Position numbers and translations under genes: made by a program | Shown here: piece after piece, positions 34,551 to 42,998 of the stretch | Numbering within the stretch: position 1 is the first letter of the stretch | Layout: each line of letters begins with the position of its first letter | Origin: Anoxybacteroides rupiense | GTDB taxonomy: Bacteria > Bacillota > Bacilli > Bacillales > Anoxybacillaceae | DNA: 64,000 nucleotides | Assembly: GCF_014196195.1 (NCBI RefSeq) | Contig: NZ_JACIDF010000006.1 | Location: forward strand, 124,001 to 188,000 | Direction: 5' to 3' | The notes under the pieces: model-generated | The model's input: the letters and a program-made list of their open reading frames with translations, nothing else | Databases searched by the model: none | Told to the model about the DNA's origin: nothing

Positions 34551-35269
34551 TTAATAAACATTCGCCGCTTCCGATTTACTATCAGCTTGAACAGGGAATT
34601 AAAGAAATGATTGAAAAAGGACAACTGCAACCAGGAGAAATGATTCCCTCTGAACGGGAATGGTCAGAACGATATGACATTAGCCGAATGACAGTTCGGC
34701 AGGCAATCAACAATCTAGTGAATGATGGCTATTTAGTGAGACAACGCGGCAAAGGAACGTTTGTGGCGACGAAAAAAATTGAGCAGCCGCTAAAAGGACT
34801 TACCAGCTTTTCAGAGGATATGCGGGCAAGAGGAATGGAACCGGGCACAAAGGTATTAAGCTTTAGTACCATTCCGGCGAGCTCTTCATTAGCAGGACAG
34901 CTTCATGTTTCGGAAGGAGAAGAAGTCTACGAAATCAGACGCCTTCGCCTTGCTGATCAGCTGCCGATTGCCTTGGAGATCGCCTATGTTCCATGTTCGC
35001 TCGTTCCTCATTTAACAGAAGAAATTGTAAGCGGTTCCTTTTATGAATTTATTGAACAGAAACAGTTACTGACGATTCGATCCGCTACACAAATATTAGA
35101 AGCATCTGTGGCTCGAAAAGTTGAGGCCGATCTTTTGCAAATTAAAGAAGGGGCCCCCGTGCTACTGATCCAGCGCAACAGCTATTTAGAAAACGGTCAG
35201 CCGCTTGAGGTCGTGAAGTCGGTGTATCGAGCCGACCGCTATAAATTTATGATTGAAATGGAACGATAA
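34547..35269 (+). CDS. nagR: GntR/HutC-family regulator of GlcNAc use
   Basis: The 240-residue protein has an N-terminal winged helix (PLPIYYQLEQGIKEMIEKGQ, LQPGEMIPSEREWSERYDIS, RMTVRQAINNLVNDGYLVRQ, RGKGTFVA) and a UTRA effector domain, the HutC subfamily layout of NagR/YvoA. It overlaps nagB at ATGA. By orthology it represses nagAB-nagR and nagP, and a phosphorylated GlcNAc derivative releases it. The operator is upstream of nagA. I saw no clear second operator before nagP. Confidence 0.93.
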   Translation: MINKHSPLPIYYQLEQGIKEMIEKGQLQPGEMIPSEREWSERYDISRMTVRQAINNLVNDGYLVRQRGKGTFVATKKIEQPLKGLTSFSEDMRARGMEPGTKVLSFSTIPASSSLAGQLHVSEGEEVYEIRRLRLADQLPIALEIAYVPCSLVPHLTEEIVSGSFYEFIEQKQLLTIRSATQILEASVARKVEADLLQIKEGAPVLLIQRNSYLENGQPLEVVKSVYRADRYKFMIEMER

Positions 35270-35321
35270 TCGATTTCGTGAAGTGTACGTTATGAAATGA
35301 TAGATGGGAAAAGGAGAGAGG

Positions 35322-36704
35322 ATGCTTATGTTAGGTTTTTTACAAAGGCTTGGCAAAGCGTTAATGCTGCCGATCGCTGTTTTGCCGGCAGCGGCCTTGC
35401 TGCTTCGTTTAGGTCAGCCCGACTTACTCGATATTCCTTTTGTCGCCGAGACAGGAAATGCTGTGTTCGCCAATTTGCCTTTGCTATTTGCGATCGGGAT
35501 TGCAGTAGGACTAGCAAAAGATAACAACGGTGCTGCTGCTTTAGCTGGGGCCATCGGATATTTCATCTTAACCAAAGGAGCCGTTTCCATTAACAAGGAT
35601 ATTGATATGTCTGTGTTAGGCGGGTTTATTTCCGGGATTGCAGCCGGTTTGCTGTATAATCGCTATCATAATATCAAATTACCGGATTGGCTTGGTTTTT
35701 TCGGCGGCAAACGGTTTGTGCCGATTATCACTTCGCTGACAATGCTAATCGCAGCGCTTGTTGCTGGCTATGTTTGGCCGCCGATCCAAGACGGCATTAA
35801 TGCGGTCGGCGAATGGATTGTTGGTCTCGGTGCGGTTGGAGTCGGTATTTTCGGCTTTTTAAACCGTCTATTAATCCCGGTTGGTTTACATCACGTCTTA
35901 AATAGTTTAGTATGGTTTGTGTTTGGAGAATTTGCTGGAAAAACGGGCGATCTTAATCGCTTTTTTGCGGGGGATCCAAGTGCAGGAATTTTTATGGCCG
36001 GGTTTTTCCCGGTGATGATGTTTGGTCTTCCGGCGGCAGCGCTGGCTATGATCGCTACCGCCAAAAAAGAACGCCGCAAAATGGTAGCAGGCGCGTTGCT
36101 TGGAGTTGCGTTTACTTCCTTTTTAACAGGTGTGACGGAACCTATTGAATTTTTATTTATGTTTTTATCTCCGCTGCTTTATGTTGTTCACGCTGTGTTG
36201 ACAGGCCTTTCGCTTGCGATTGCAACGATGCTTGGCATCCATCACGGTTTTGGTTTTTCAGCTGGCGCGATCGACTTTTTCTTAAACTGGGGAATTGCGC
36301 AAAAACCGCTCTTATTGCTACTACAAGGAATGATCTATGGCGGAGTTTATTTTATCGTCTTCTATTTTCTTATCAAAAAGCTTGATTTAAAAACACCAGG
36401 ACGTGAAGACGACGATGAAGAAAATTTAGCATTCCATGATGAACCAACCACCTCCGCAGCCACCAAATATGAGGCATTAGCAGAGAAATATATGGAAGCG
36501 CTTGGCGGAAAAGAGAATTTAACAACGATTGATCATTGTGTGACGCGCTTGCGTCTAAAAGTAAAGGATATGTCAAAGGTACAAGATAACCAGTTAAAAC
36601 AACTTGGGGCTAAAGGGGTCATCCGTCTCAATCAAACCGATCTTCAAGTCGTCATTGGCACCGATGTAGAGTTTATTGCGAATGAAATGAAAAAGCAGGG
36701 ATAG
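35322..36704 (+). CDS. nagP: PTS N-acetylglucosamine transporter EIICB
   Basis: NagP imports and phosphorylates GlcNAc. The 460-residue protein starts LGFLQRLGKALMLPIAVLPA, the typical N-terminus of the glucose/GlcNAc EIIC family. The EIIC part has about ten membrane segments and contains GVTEPIEFLFMFLSP, the conserved sugar-site G-[I/V]-T-E-P loop. The EIIB domain follows, with the phosphorylated Cys in TTIDHCVTRLRLKVKD (about residue 407). No EIIA domain is present, so a shared EIIA must supply phosphate. ATG 35322 or 35328 follows AAGGAGAG; I use 35322. Confidence 0.93.
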   Translation: MLMLGFLQRLGKALMLPIAVLPAAALLLRLGQPDLLDIPFVAETGNAVFANLPLLFAIGIAVGLAKDNNGAAALAGAIGYFILTKGAVSINKDIDMSVLGGFISGIAAGLLYNRYHNIKLPDWLGFFGGKRFVPIITSLTMLIAALVAGYVWPPIQDGINAVGEWIVGLGAVGVGIFGFLNRLLIPVGLHHVLNSLVWFVFGEFAGKTGDLNRFFAGDPSAGIFMAGFFPVMMFGLPAAALAMIATAKKERRKMVAGALLGVAFTSFLTGVTEPIEFLFMFLSPLLYVVHAVLTGLSLAIATMLGIHHGFGFSAGAIDFFLNWGIAQKPLLLLLQGMIYGGVYFIVFYFLIKKLDLKTPGREDDDEENLAFHDEPTTSAATKYEALAEKYMEALGGKENLTTIDHCVTRLRLKVKDMSKVQDNQLKQLGAKGVIRLNQTDLQVVIGTDVEFIANEMKKQG

Positions 36705-36712
36705 AGAAAGCG

Positions 36713-36744
36713 AACGGACCATTGCTGCAAAAGAATGGTCCGTT
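36713..36744 (+). terminator. Hairpin after nagP
   Basis: AACGGACCATT (36713-36723) and AATGGTCCGTT (36734-36744) form a perfect 11-bp stem with a 10-nt loop. The tail ATGTTC is not T-rich, so it may stabilise the nagP transcript 3' end or attenuate read-through into the SIS gene. Confidence 0.6.
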
Positions 36745-36781
36745 ATGTTCGGAAAGTACCGTAAAGATGGGAGATGGGAAT

Positions 36782-37513
36782 ATGCTTGGCAAAAGATATG
36801 CACAACGCATCAAAGAACAGCTTCAGCTTGTAGAAGAAACTCAATGGAAAGAGGTGGAGAAAGCAACGCGGCTTATTGCTCATTCCATTAAAGAAGGAGG
36901 ACTTGTGCATATTTTTGGTTGCGGCCATTCTCACATGCTGGCAGAGGAGATTTTTTATCGTGCTGGAGGGCTTGTTCCGGTTAATCCCATATTCGAAACA
37001 AGTCTCATGCTTCATGAAGGGGCTGTTAAAAGCTCGATGCTTGAAAAAACGGAAGGCTATGCTTCGATGATCCTGGAACGTTATCAGCCCCAGCCTAATG
37101 AAGTGATGATTATCGTTTCCCATTCTGGAGTGAATGCTGTACCAATAGAAATGGCGATGGAAGCAGTAAAAAAAGGACTAAAGGTCATCGCCATTACATC
37201 GTCTGCTTATTCGCAAGTACCTTCCCGCCATTCTTCAGGCCAAAAACTGTATGAATTGGCGCATATTATGATTGACACCCATGTCCCCTATGGCGATGCG
37301 CTGATTGCGATTCCACAGTTAAAAGTCAACATAGCCCCAAGTTCTACTGTGGTGGGAGCGTTTATCTTAAATATGCTCATTGCAGAAGTTATCGAAGAGC
37401 TGCTTCATTTAGGCATCATCCCACCGGTTTTTGTGAGCGGAAATGTGGAAGGTGGATTTGAATATAATCAATCATACATTCAGCAATACCGTTCCCGTAT
37501 AAGACACTTGTAG
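36782..37513 (+). CDS. SIS (sugar isomerase) domain protein, UPF0309-like
   Basis: A 243-residue protein with a single SIS fold: GGLVHIFGCGHSHMLAEEIF is the phosphosugar-binding start, VMIIVSHSGVNAVPIEMAME holds the S-x-S/G loop, and LKVIAITSSAYSQ follows. It is of the UPF0309 group of phosphosugar-binding proteins without assigned reaction. ATG 36782 is preceded by GATGGGAGATGGGA; the earlier in-frame ATG 36722 lies in the hairpin. Its place directly after nagP suggests a role in amino-sugar or muropeptide phosphosugar metabolism; this is inference. Confidence 0.82.
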   Translation: MLGKRYAQRIKEQLQLVEETQWKEVEKATRLIAHSIKEGGLVHIFGCGHSHMLAEEIFYRAGGLVPVNPIFETSLMLHEGAVKSSMLEKTEGYASMILERYQPQPNEVMIIVSHSGVNAVPIEMAMEAVKKGLKVIAITSSAYSQVPSRHSSGQKLYELAHIMIDTHVPYGDALIAIPQLKVNIAPSSTVVGAFILNMLIAEVIEELLHLGIIPPVFVSGNVEGGFEYNQSYIQQYRSRIRHL

Positions 37514-37542
37514 ATACAAATCCAACGGCAATGAACAGCCCG

Positions 37543-37575
37543 CCCCCATCTCTAATAAAAAGAGAGGGGGTTTTT
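37543..37575 (+). terminator. Terminator after the SIS gene
   Basis: CCCCC-A-TCTCT (37543-37553) pairs with AGAGAGGGGG (37561-37570) with one bulge, followed by TTTTT. Confidence 0.85.
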
Positions 37576-37608
37576 AATTCTCTAGGAGGCGTAGCGATCA
37601 CTACATCA

Positions 37609-37660
37609 TTTAACCATCCATCGAGAAGTCTCCCACGTCTAAACGAAGTGAATGGTTTGC
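37609..37660 (+). repeat. IS200/IS605-end-like hairpin repeat, copy 4
   Basis: ATTTAACCATCCATCGAGAA, GTCTCCCACGTC, TAAACG, then AAGTGAATGGTTT. The left half fits the consensus well and the right arm is degraded. It is followed by the short repeat unit at 37653-37701. Confidence 0.6.
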
Positions 37661-38159
37661 CGACTACGGCAGAAAGGTGAGGAATCAAGCCATGTCAATG
37701 GGGTGTTATTGGATCATCAACACCCCCATCATACAATGAAAAGCATTCGATTGAGCCGGAAGCAGTGAGCCTCAGTTCCCCGTGATGAAGCAATCTTTTT
37801 AAGTTTTTATGGAAAGATATCATCTGCCTGCAATCTATGGTTATTTTTTGTAAAAATTTATGTGTTTTGTACAGATATATGGTAAAATAGGACTATATTA
37901 TGAACCTGTGGTGCTAGTTAAGCATAGTGCACAACTAGATGAATGCCTCAACATTTGTCCACATGTAAGTAAGATCATGCCTCAATTCTGGCACTTGGCT
38001 GTTGTAAAATCATCATTATATAAAATGAGCTTCATTCATCTATCTGTAAATACCACTATTGACGATCTAATTATTTTACTTAAAAAAAAAGCGTATGCTA
38101 AGAGCAACCAGCTTTGCCTACTGTGGCAGAAAAGCGGGGAAATCAAGAAATGTCAATAG
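37653..38159 (+). repeat. Pair of about 48-nt direct repeats in a gene-free gap
   Basis: GGTTTGCCGACTACGGCAGA at 37654 continuing to ATGTCAATGG (37701) is similar to GCTTTGCCTACTGTGGCAGA at 38112 continuing to ATGTCAATAG (38159). Identity by eye is high but imperfect. Between them lies AT-rich DNA with a 99-codon frame (37860-38159) whose composition looks non-coding. These units may be tails of decayed insertion elements. I find no gene in 37576-38261. Confidence 0.5.
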
Positions 38160-38176
38160 ATTTTTCTTAGATTATC

Positions 38177-38208
38177 GACATATTTGATCTGTAGAGATCA
38201 AATATGTC
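38177..38208 (+). repeat. Perfect 14-bp inverted repeat upstream of the EAL gene
   Basis: GACATATTTGATCT (38177-38190) and AGATCAAATATGTC (38195-38208) with GTAG as loop. Its left flank TTAGATTATCGACA resembles the start of the 150-nt repeat (TAGATTATTGACA). It ends 53 nt before the EAL-HDOD start, so it could also be a binding site. Confidence 0.6.
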
Positions 38209-38261
38209 TCATGGCGAACTTTATATTGTTATATCATTATGATGTTAATGGGGGATCAGTG

Positions 38262-39497
38262 ATGGACATTTATGTGGGACGGCAGCCTATTCTCAACAAA
38301 AAATACGAATTGTTTGGTTACGAATTGTTATATCGAAGCGGCGAGCAAAATTTTTATGACTCCATTGATGGAGACCATGCCACAATAGACGTCCTTATTA
38401 ATAGTTTTATGAATATTGGAATTGAAAAATTGACAAATGGCGCGCGCTGCTTTATTAACTTTACGGAAAAACTGCTAGAAAAAAACATTCCTCTCTATTT
38501 TCCAAATAAATTGATTGTCGTTGAAATTCTTGAAACTATTCCATATTCCGAGAAGTTGCTTCATATATGTAAAAATCTTAAAGAAAAAGGATATATCATC
38601 GCTTTGGATGATTTTGTTTTTCAAGCAGATTATCGTCCTCTTTTTCCTTACATCGATTTCATTAAGATTGATTTTTTTGATTTAAATATCGAACAAGCTC
38701 GTTATATTCAAAACATCATCAAGCAATACAACATTCAGTTTATTGCAGAAAAAATTGAAACGCACGATCAATTACAATTGGCGACTCATCATGGATTTTC
38801 CTATTTTCAAGGATATTTCTTCAATAAACCAGTCGTTTTAAAAGAAAAATCTTTACCAAAAATAACGAATACTTCCCGTTTAACGTTGCTAAAACAAATG
38901 AACCAAGCGGAGTTCAATTTTGATAAAATTGTCAAAACAATTGAAAATGATCCAGCGCTTGCGTATCGTTTGCTAAAAGTGGTGAACTCATTTTTCTTAT
39001 ACTCCTCTCCTAAAATTAAATCCATTCGTCATGCAGCTATTTTGCTTGGTGCCAGCTATTTACGCAGCTGGCTAACGATATTAACGTTCCAAGAAGCCAG
39101 CAATCCATTTGAAAATGAGGTGATTGTCAACTCTTTAATTCGGGCAAAAATGTTGGAACAAGTTGCGGTTCGTTTAAATATGCATGAGGAAAAAGACAGC
39201 TTGTTTTTTATGGGGATTTGTTCTTCCTTGCACATTTTGCTTGAACGTCCTTTAGCCGATATTTTAGATGAATTAAACGTAGATGAGGCGATTAAAGATG
39301 GACTATTCAAAGAAAAACACTTGTTTTTTGGTTTATATCAATTTGTGTTGGCCATTGAGCTCAATGATTTGATGAAAGCGAAACAATTGGCGGAAGAATT
39401 GGGCCTTTCTTTGTCAGAAGCATTATTATGGTATCAACAATGTATTGAATGGGTAGTTCAATTGCAAAGAAACAGTGTCAACAGTGAGCAAAGGTAA
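38262..39497 (+). CDS. EAL-HDOD domain protein, YuxH/PdeH-like
   Basis: A 411-residue cytoplasmic protein. Residues about 1-200 form an EAL domain: GRQPILNKKYELFGYELLYR (ELL in place of EAL), CFINFTEKLL, LIVVEILETI, IIALDDFVF, FIKIDFF, FIAEKIETHDQ and FQGYFFNKP. The key Glu, Asn, Asp-Asp, Lys and Glu positions seem present, so c-di-GMP hydrolysis is possible. The C-terminal half is an HDOD domain (ENDPALAYRLLKVVNSFFLY and SIRHAAILLG). B. subtilis YuxH (PdeH), a c-di-GMP phosphodiesterase, has about this length. ATG 38262 follows GGGGGA. Confidence 0.85.
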   Translation: MDIYVGRQPILNKKYELFGYELLYRSGEQNFYDSIDGDHATIDVLINSFMNIGIEKLTNGARCFINFTEKLLEKNIPLYFPNKLIVVEILETIPYSEKLLHICKNLKEKGYIIALDDFVFQADYRPLFPYIDFIKIDFFDLNIEQARYIQNIIKQYNIQFIAEKIETHDQLQLATHHGFSYFQGYFFNKPVVLKEKSLPKITNTSRLTLLKQMNQAEFNFDKIVKTIENDPALAYRLLKVVNSFFLYSSPKIKSIRHAAILLGASYLRSWLTILTFQEASNPFENEVIVNSLIRAKMLEQVAVRLNMHEEKDSLFFMGICSSLHILLERPLADILDELNVDEAIKDGLFKEKHLFFGLYQFVLAIELNDLMKAKQLAEELGLSLSEALLWYQQCIEWVVQLQRNSVNSEQR

Positions 39498-39666
39498 TTT
39501 GGATGGGAATCTTGAAGAAATCTAATTTCAGCTCTTGACGCTAGTTGGATCTTACGCGCAATGAATATATAGATTCGGATAGAAAAAGCGACATCCAACT
39601 TGATGCGCCACGATTTGTCATCAAATGGGCAGATGATTCCCGATTTTGGCGGTCGGACGAATAATA

Positions 39667-39710
39667 CCGCCTATCGACAAGTGGATTTGTCGATAGGCGG
39701 CTTGTTGCTT
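39667..39710 (+). terminator. Hairpin after the EAL-HDOD gene
   Basis: CCGCCTATCGACAA (39667-39680) and TTGTCGATAGGCGG (39687-39700) form a perfect 14-bp stem with a 6-nt loop, followed by CTTGTTGCTT. It lies 170 nt after the gene. Nothing else stands out in 39498-39848. Confidence 0.6.
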
Positions 39711-39848
39711 AGCGCTCTGTCACTGTTGTGACTGGGATCTTATTTACATATTTTTTAAAACGAATGATAAAAATAAGAAAAAAGGACTAAATTCGCAGTA
39801 TAATAGAACTACCTTATATATTGTGACAAAAGGTGAAGGGGGGATTAT

Positions 39849-41582
39849 ATGCTGTTAAAATGGCTACAACCAAATGTGCAAGAACTCCTTGAACAAGGAA
39901 CAGACTATTCTTTTGAAGGTCGTTTTGCTGACACACTATCATTTAATCATTTTACTAAGGAAGATTTCCGTCAATTGCAGGACGTTTATCAACTACTCGC
40001 TTCTCATCAGGATGAACTTGTGCAGTTTTTTTATGAAATGCTCCAACAAACTCATACAAAAGCAGCGCAATCCATTACTCAAGCTCGCATTACGCAGTAC
40101 GTCCATGCATTTTTTACGATGGAGCGCAATCGCGCATATGTCAATGAAATTCTGTCCTTTTTCCATTTGCTGCGCAGAGAAAAAGTGAATATTGGCAAAT
40201 TGATTGTCGCTTTTAATCAATTTAACTTTTATATGGGTACCCTTCTACTGTCAAAAGGGTTTTTGTCCCCTAAACGACATTTAACACTAACGAGGTCGCT
40301 ACAGCGTGCTTTTAATATCGAATTGGAAGTGCTGGTTGAAGCCTATACGGAAGCGATGCTTGAGCAAATTGCCGACGGCACGGCCCAATTAATGGAGAAA
40401 AACGCAGAAATTATGTTTATTAAAGATTTACTGCGCTCTCTTGATGAACAAAATGCAGATGTCCAAATGGTAACAGCTGCAACCGAAGAAATAAACACAT
40501 CCGTTTCCGAAGTGGCTAATGCAGCAATGGCGATTGCTAAAAAAACTACCTCATCGGTTGAACGAGCGGAAAAGGGCCAGCACATGATGACTTCTGCATT
40601 TAACGAAATCATTGAAACAGATGAAATGTTTAACAACATGGTAGAGCGCTTTGAGCATTTACAGCAGCATTTGAGTGCTATTGAAAAAGTGATGCAGCTT
40701 GTCAACGGCATCGCGGACCAAACCAACCTTTTAGCGCTGAATGCCTCCATTGAGGCGGCGCGTGCTGGAGAACATGGCAGAGGGTTTGCCGTTGTAGCTG
40801 AAGAGATCCGTAAACTAGCGGATCACACCGTTCAGTCGCTTAGCGAAGTACATAAAAACGTAGGAGAGCTGCGAAATATTTCGGCTGAAGTCTCTTCAGC
40901 TATTCATTCCACCTCTTCTGTTATTCGCCAAGCTGTTACACAAGCTCAGGAAGCGATGCCATTGTTAAATGAAATCACGCAGGCAATGAATGACATTCAA
41001 GATCACACCAGTACGAATGCAGCTGTTGCTGAGGAGCAATCGGCAGCTGTCGATGAAATTGCTCAACGCATGTCCTCGATTGCTTCGCTAACAGAATCTG
41101 TGCGTGAAATTGGCCAAACAACAGGAAAAACGGTGCATCAGTTAAGTAAAGCCATTGACCAATTTCGATTGCAGCTCGTTCAAGATAGTGGTGTTCATCT
41201 TTCTTCAAAAGCACTTCTTTATTTGGCCAAAACAGATCACCTTCTTTGGAAATGGCGAATTTATAATATGATGATCGGCTTTGAGCATATTCGTGCCGAA
41301 GATGTGGCCTCTCATCGCCACTGTCGTCTTGGAAAATGGTATTTTGATCCCGAAATACAAGCCCAATTAAAGGGAGTCCCGGCCTTCGATCAGCTGGATG
41401 AGCCTCATCAGCGTGTTCATATCGCGGCAAAGGAGGCAGCAGAATTTTATGCCCAAGGACGCCTCGAACAAGCAGAAGCAAGTTTACGCCGATTGGAGAA
41501 AGCCTCTGCTCAAGTCATCGAATGGCTCGATGAGCTGATTCATAAAATCGAACAAGAGCGCACTTTTGAAACCCGTCTCTAG
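39849..41582 (+). CDS. Soluble chemoreceptor: globin-like sensor, MA signalling domain, CZB domain
   Basis: A 577-residue protein without membrane segments. Residues about 1-180 look like a protoglobin-type sensor ([40 protein letters not shown]). A methyl-accepting signalling domain follows, with the hairpin tip [20 protein letters not shown] and [20 protein letters not shown]. The C-terminal about 110 residues form a CZB zinc domain with [24 protein letters not shown] and DEPHQRVH. It would signal to CheA from the cytoplasm. In an alignment by eye to HemAT the haem-ligating His falls on Lys near residue 113, so the sensor may not bind haem. GAAGGGGGG precedes ATG 39849. Confidence 0.85.
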   Translation: MLLKWLQPNVQELLEQGTDYSFEGRFADTLSFNHFTKEDFRQLQDVYQLLASHQDELVQFFYEMLQQTHTKAAQSITQARITQYVHAFFTMERNRAYVNEILSFFHLLRREKVNIGKLIVAFNQFNFYMGTLLLSKGFLSPKRHLTLTRSLQRAFNIELEVLVEAYTEAMLEQIADGTAQLMEKNAEIMFIKDLLRSLDEQNADVQMVTAATEEINTSVSEVANAAMAIAKKTTSSVERAEKGQHMMTSAFNEIIETDEMFNNMVERFEHLQQHLSAIEKVMQLVNGIADQTNLLALNASIEAARAGEHGRGFAVVAEEIRKLADHTVQSLSEVHKNVGELRNISAEVSSAIHSTSSVIRQAVTQAQEAMPLLNEITQAMNDIQDHTSTNAAVAEEQSAAVDEIAQRMSSIASLTESVREIGQTTGKTVHQLSKAIDQFRLQLVQDSGVHLSSKALLYLAKTDHLLWKWRIYNMMIGFEHIRAEDVASHRHCRLGKWYFDPEIQAQLKGVPAFDQLDEPHQRVHIAAKEAAEFYAQGRLEQAEASLRRLEKASAQVIEWLDELIHKIEQERTFETRL

Positions 41583-41598
41583 ACAGAGCGGGTTTTTT
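41571..41598 (+). terminator. Terminator of the chemoreceptor gene
   Basis: ACCCG-T-CTCT (41571-41580) pairs with AGAGCGGGT (41585-41593) with one bulge, followed by six T. The stop codon lies within the hairpin. Confidence 0.85.
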
Positions 41599-42013
41599 AT
41601 AGATTGATTGAAAAACTTTTTCCTATCTAAATAGCGTATACTATTTGTGAAGTTACATTCATGTGTAAAAATACATATAGAATGAAGAAAAATTTGATTA
41701 AAAATGATCATGTTATTTATTGCTTTTAATGAATAGAACGGAAAGAGCTTATGGATGGAAGGCGGATAGGTGAAAAAAGGGCGATTTTTAAAAGTTTTCC
41801 ATCCATGCTTTTTTCCAGACATTATTCGTTCAATCTGTATCCATAAGCAAAAAATGCTCATCTCGGTTCCATGGCGGTTCATATCATAAAAGAAGAGGCA
41901 AAACCCAACACGGTCTCAGACAGCAGCAATTGCCCTTTCTTCTTCGCTGAACAGAGTGACAGAAGCCACAAAACATTGAATAATTGAGAAGAAAGCAGAG
42001 AGGAGACAGATGT
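41599..42013. other. Gene-free gap of about 415 bp
   Basis: AT-rich DNA with no frame that looks coding. AAAAGTTTTCCATCCATGC and GCTTATGGATGGAAGGCGG contain complementary GGATGGA/TCCATCC arms but do not make a convincing terminator. No known regulatory element was recognised. Confidence 0.5.
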
Positions 42014-42892
42014 ATGCTACATATTAAACGATTATCACAATGCACGTTAGAGGAAGCAGTCACGGCTTGGAATACGGGTTTTGAAGGATACTATTTTGAT
42101 GCTACGATGACCGTTGAACGATTTTTAGAGAGGCTCGTACTTGAAGGATTATCTCCAACGCTATCAATCGTTGCTTTTCAGGATGAGAAGCCAATTGGCA
42201 TCATCAAAAATGGCATTCGTCTGTTCAATGGGATGAAAATTGCTTGGAATGGCGGAACGGGGGTGGCGTCTGCATTTAGAAAAAAAGGCATTGGAAAAGC
42301 GATGATGGAAGCTGCCCTTTCTATCTATCAAGAAGAAGGTGTCCAGCTAGCCACATTAGAGGCGATCCGTGCCAATCAAAGAGCAATTTCTCTTTATGAA
42401 CAAATGGGATATCAAATGGTCGATGAGCTGGAGCATTTGGAATGGAAGGGAGCTTATCTACATGCAAAGTCAGCTTCCTATCCTTATCTAGTGGAAAAGA
42501 CTATTCCGCAACAAGTGAGTGATTTGTCCTTTTATAAAGGATTAAACCCTTGGCAAACACAGTGGCAAAGTGCAAAAGATGGAGAGGCGATCATCGTAAA
42601 AGACGAACAAGGACTTCCCATCGGATATGCTTATTATCGCAGAAGTTTTCATGGACATGGAAAACATGAAAAAACGATCTTATTTCAATGTGAGGCTCAT
42701 CCTGAGAGAAACGATGCAGGAGATCTCGTTCGTTTTATGATTGATCAAGTGCTCGCCTTCGCTGACGATTTGGTCGTTACGATCATTCCCAATCTGCCTG
42801 TCAATCAATCTAAACAAACCTATTCCATTTTAAAGGAAATTGGGTTTCAGACTATCGTCCAGCAAGTATTTATGGTGAAAGAGCTGAAATAA
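42014..42892 (+). CDS. GNAT-family acetyltransferase
   Basis: A 292-residue protein. The N-terminal half is a GNAT domain: LEEAVTAWNTGFEGYYFDAT at the start, then the acetyl-CoA loop GVASAFRKKGIGKAMMEAAL (R-x-x-G-[I]-G-K) and LEAIRANQRAISLYEQMGYQ. The C-terminal half (about residues 150-292) looks like a second, weaker GNAT-type fold with GLPIGYAYYRRSFHG and AHPERNDAGDLVRFMI. Two-domain GNAT proteins of this kind have varied or unknown substrates. ATG 42014 is preceded by AGAGGAGAC; ATG 41984 has no site. Confidence 0.82.
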   Translation: MLHIKRLSQCTLEEAVTAWNTGFEGYYFDATMTVERFLERLVLEGLSPTLSIVAFQDEKPIGIIKNGIRLFNGMKIAWNGGTGVASAFRKKGIGKAMMEAALSIYQEEGVQLATLEAIRANQRAISLYEQMGYQMVDELEHLEWKGAYLHAKSASYPYLVEKTIPQQVSDLSFYKGLNPWQTQWQSAKDGEAIIVKDEQGLPIGYAYYRRSFHGHGKHEKTILFQCEAHPERNDAGDLVRFMIDQVLAFADDLVVTIIPNLPVNQSKQTYSILKEIGFQTIVQQVFMVKELK

Positions 42893-42998
42893 AGAAAAAA
42901 TTAGAATCTCTCCTTTATGAACGGATTGGGGCATAGGCCATGCCATTTGGGAATACATATTGAAGTGGTTTCGATTTTTTTAGAAGGAGAGGGCATTC

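Noticed and set aside
37860-38159. 99-codon plus-strand frame in the gap before the EAL gene
   Set aside because: No ribosome site, unusual composition, and its end runs through a repeat unit.
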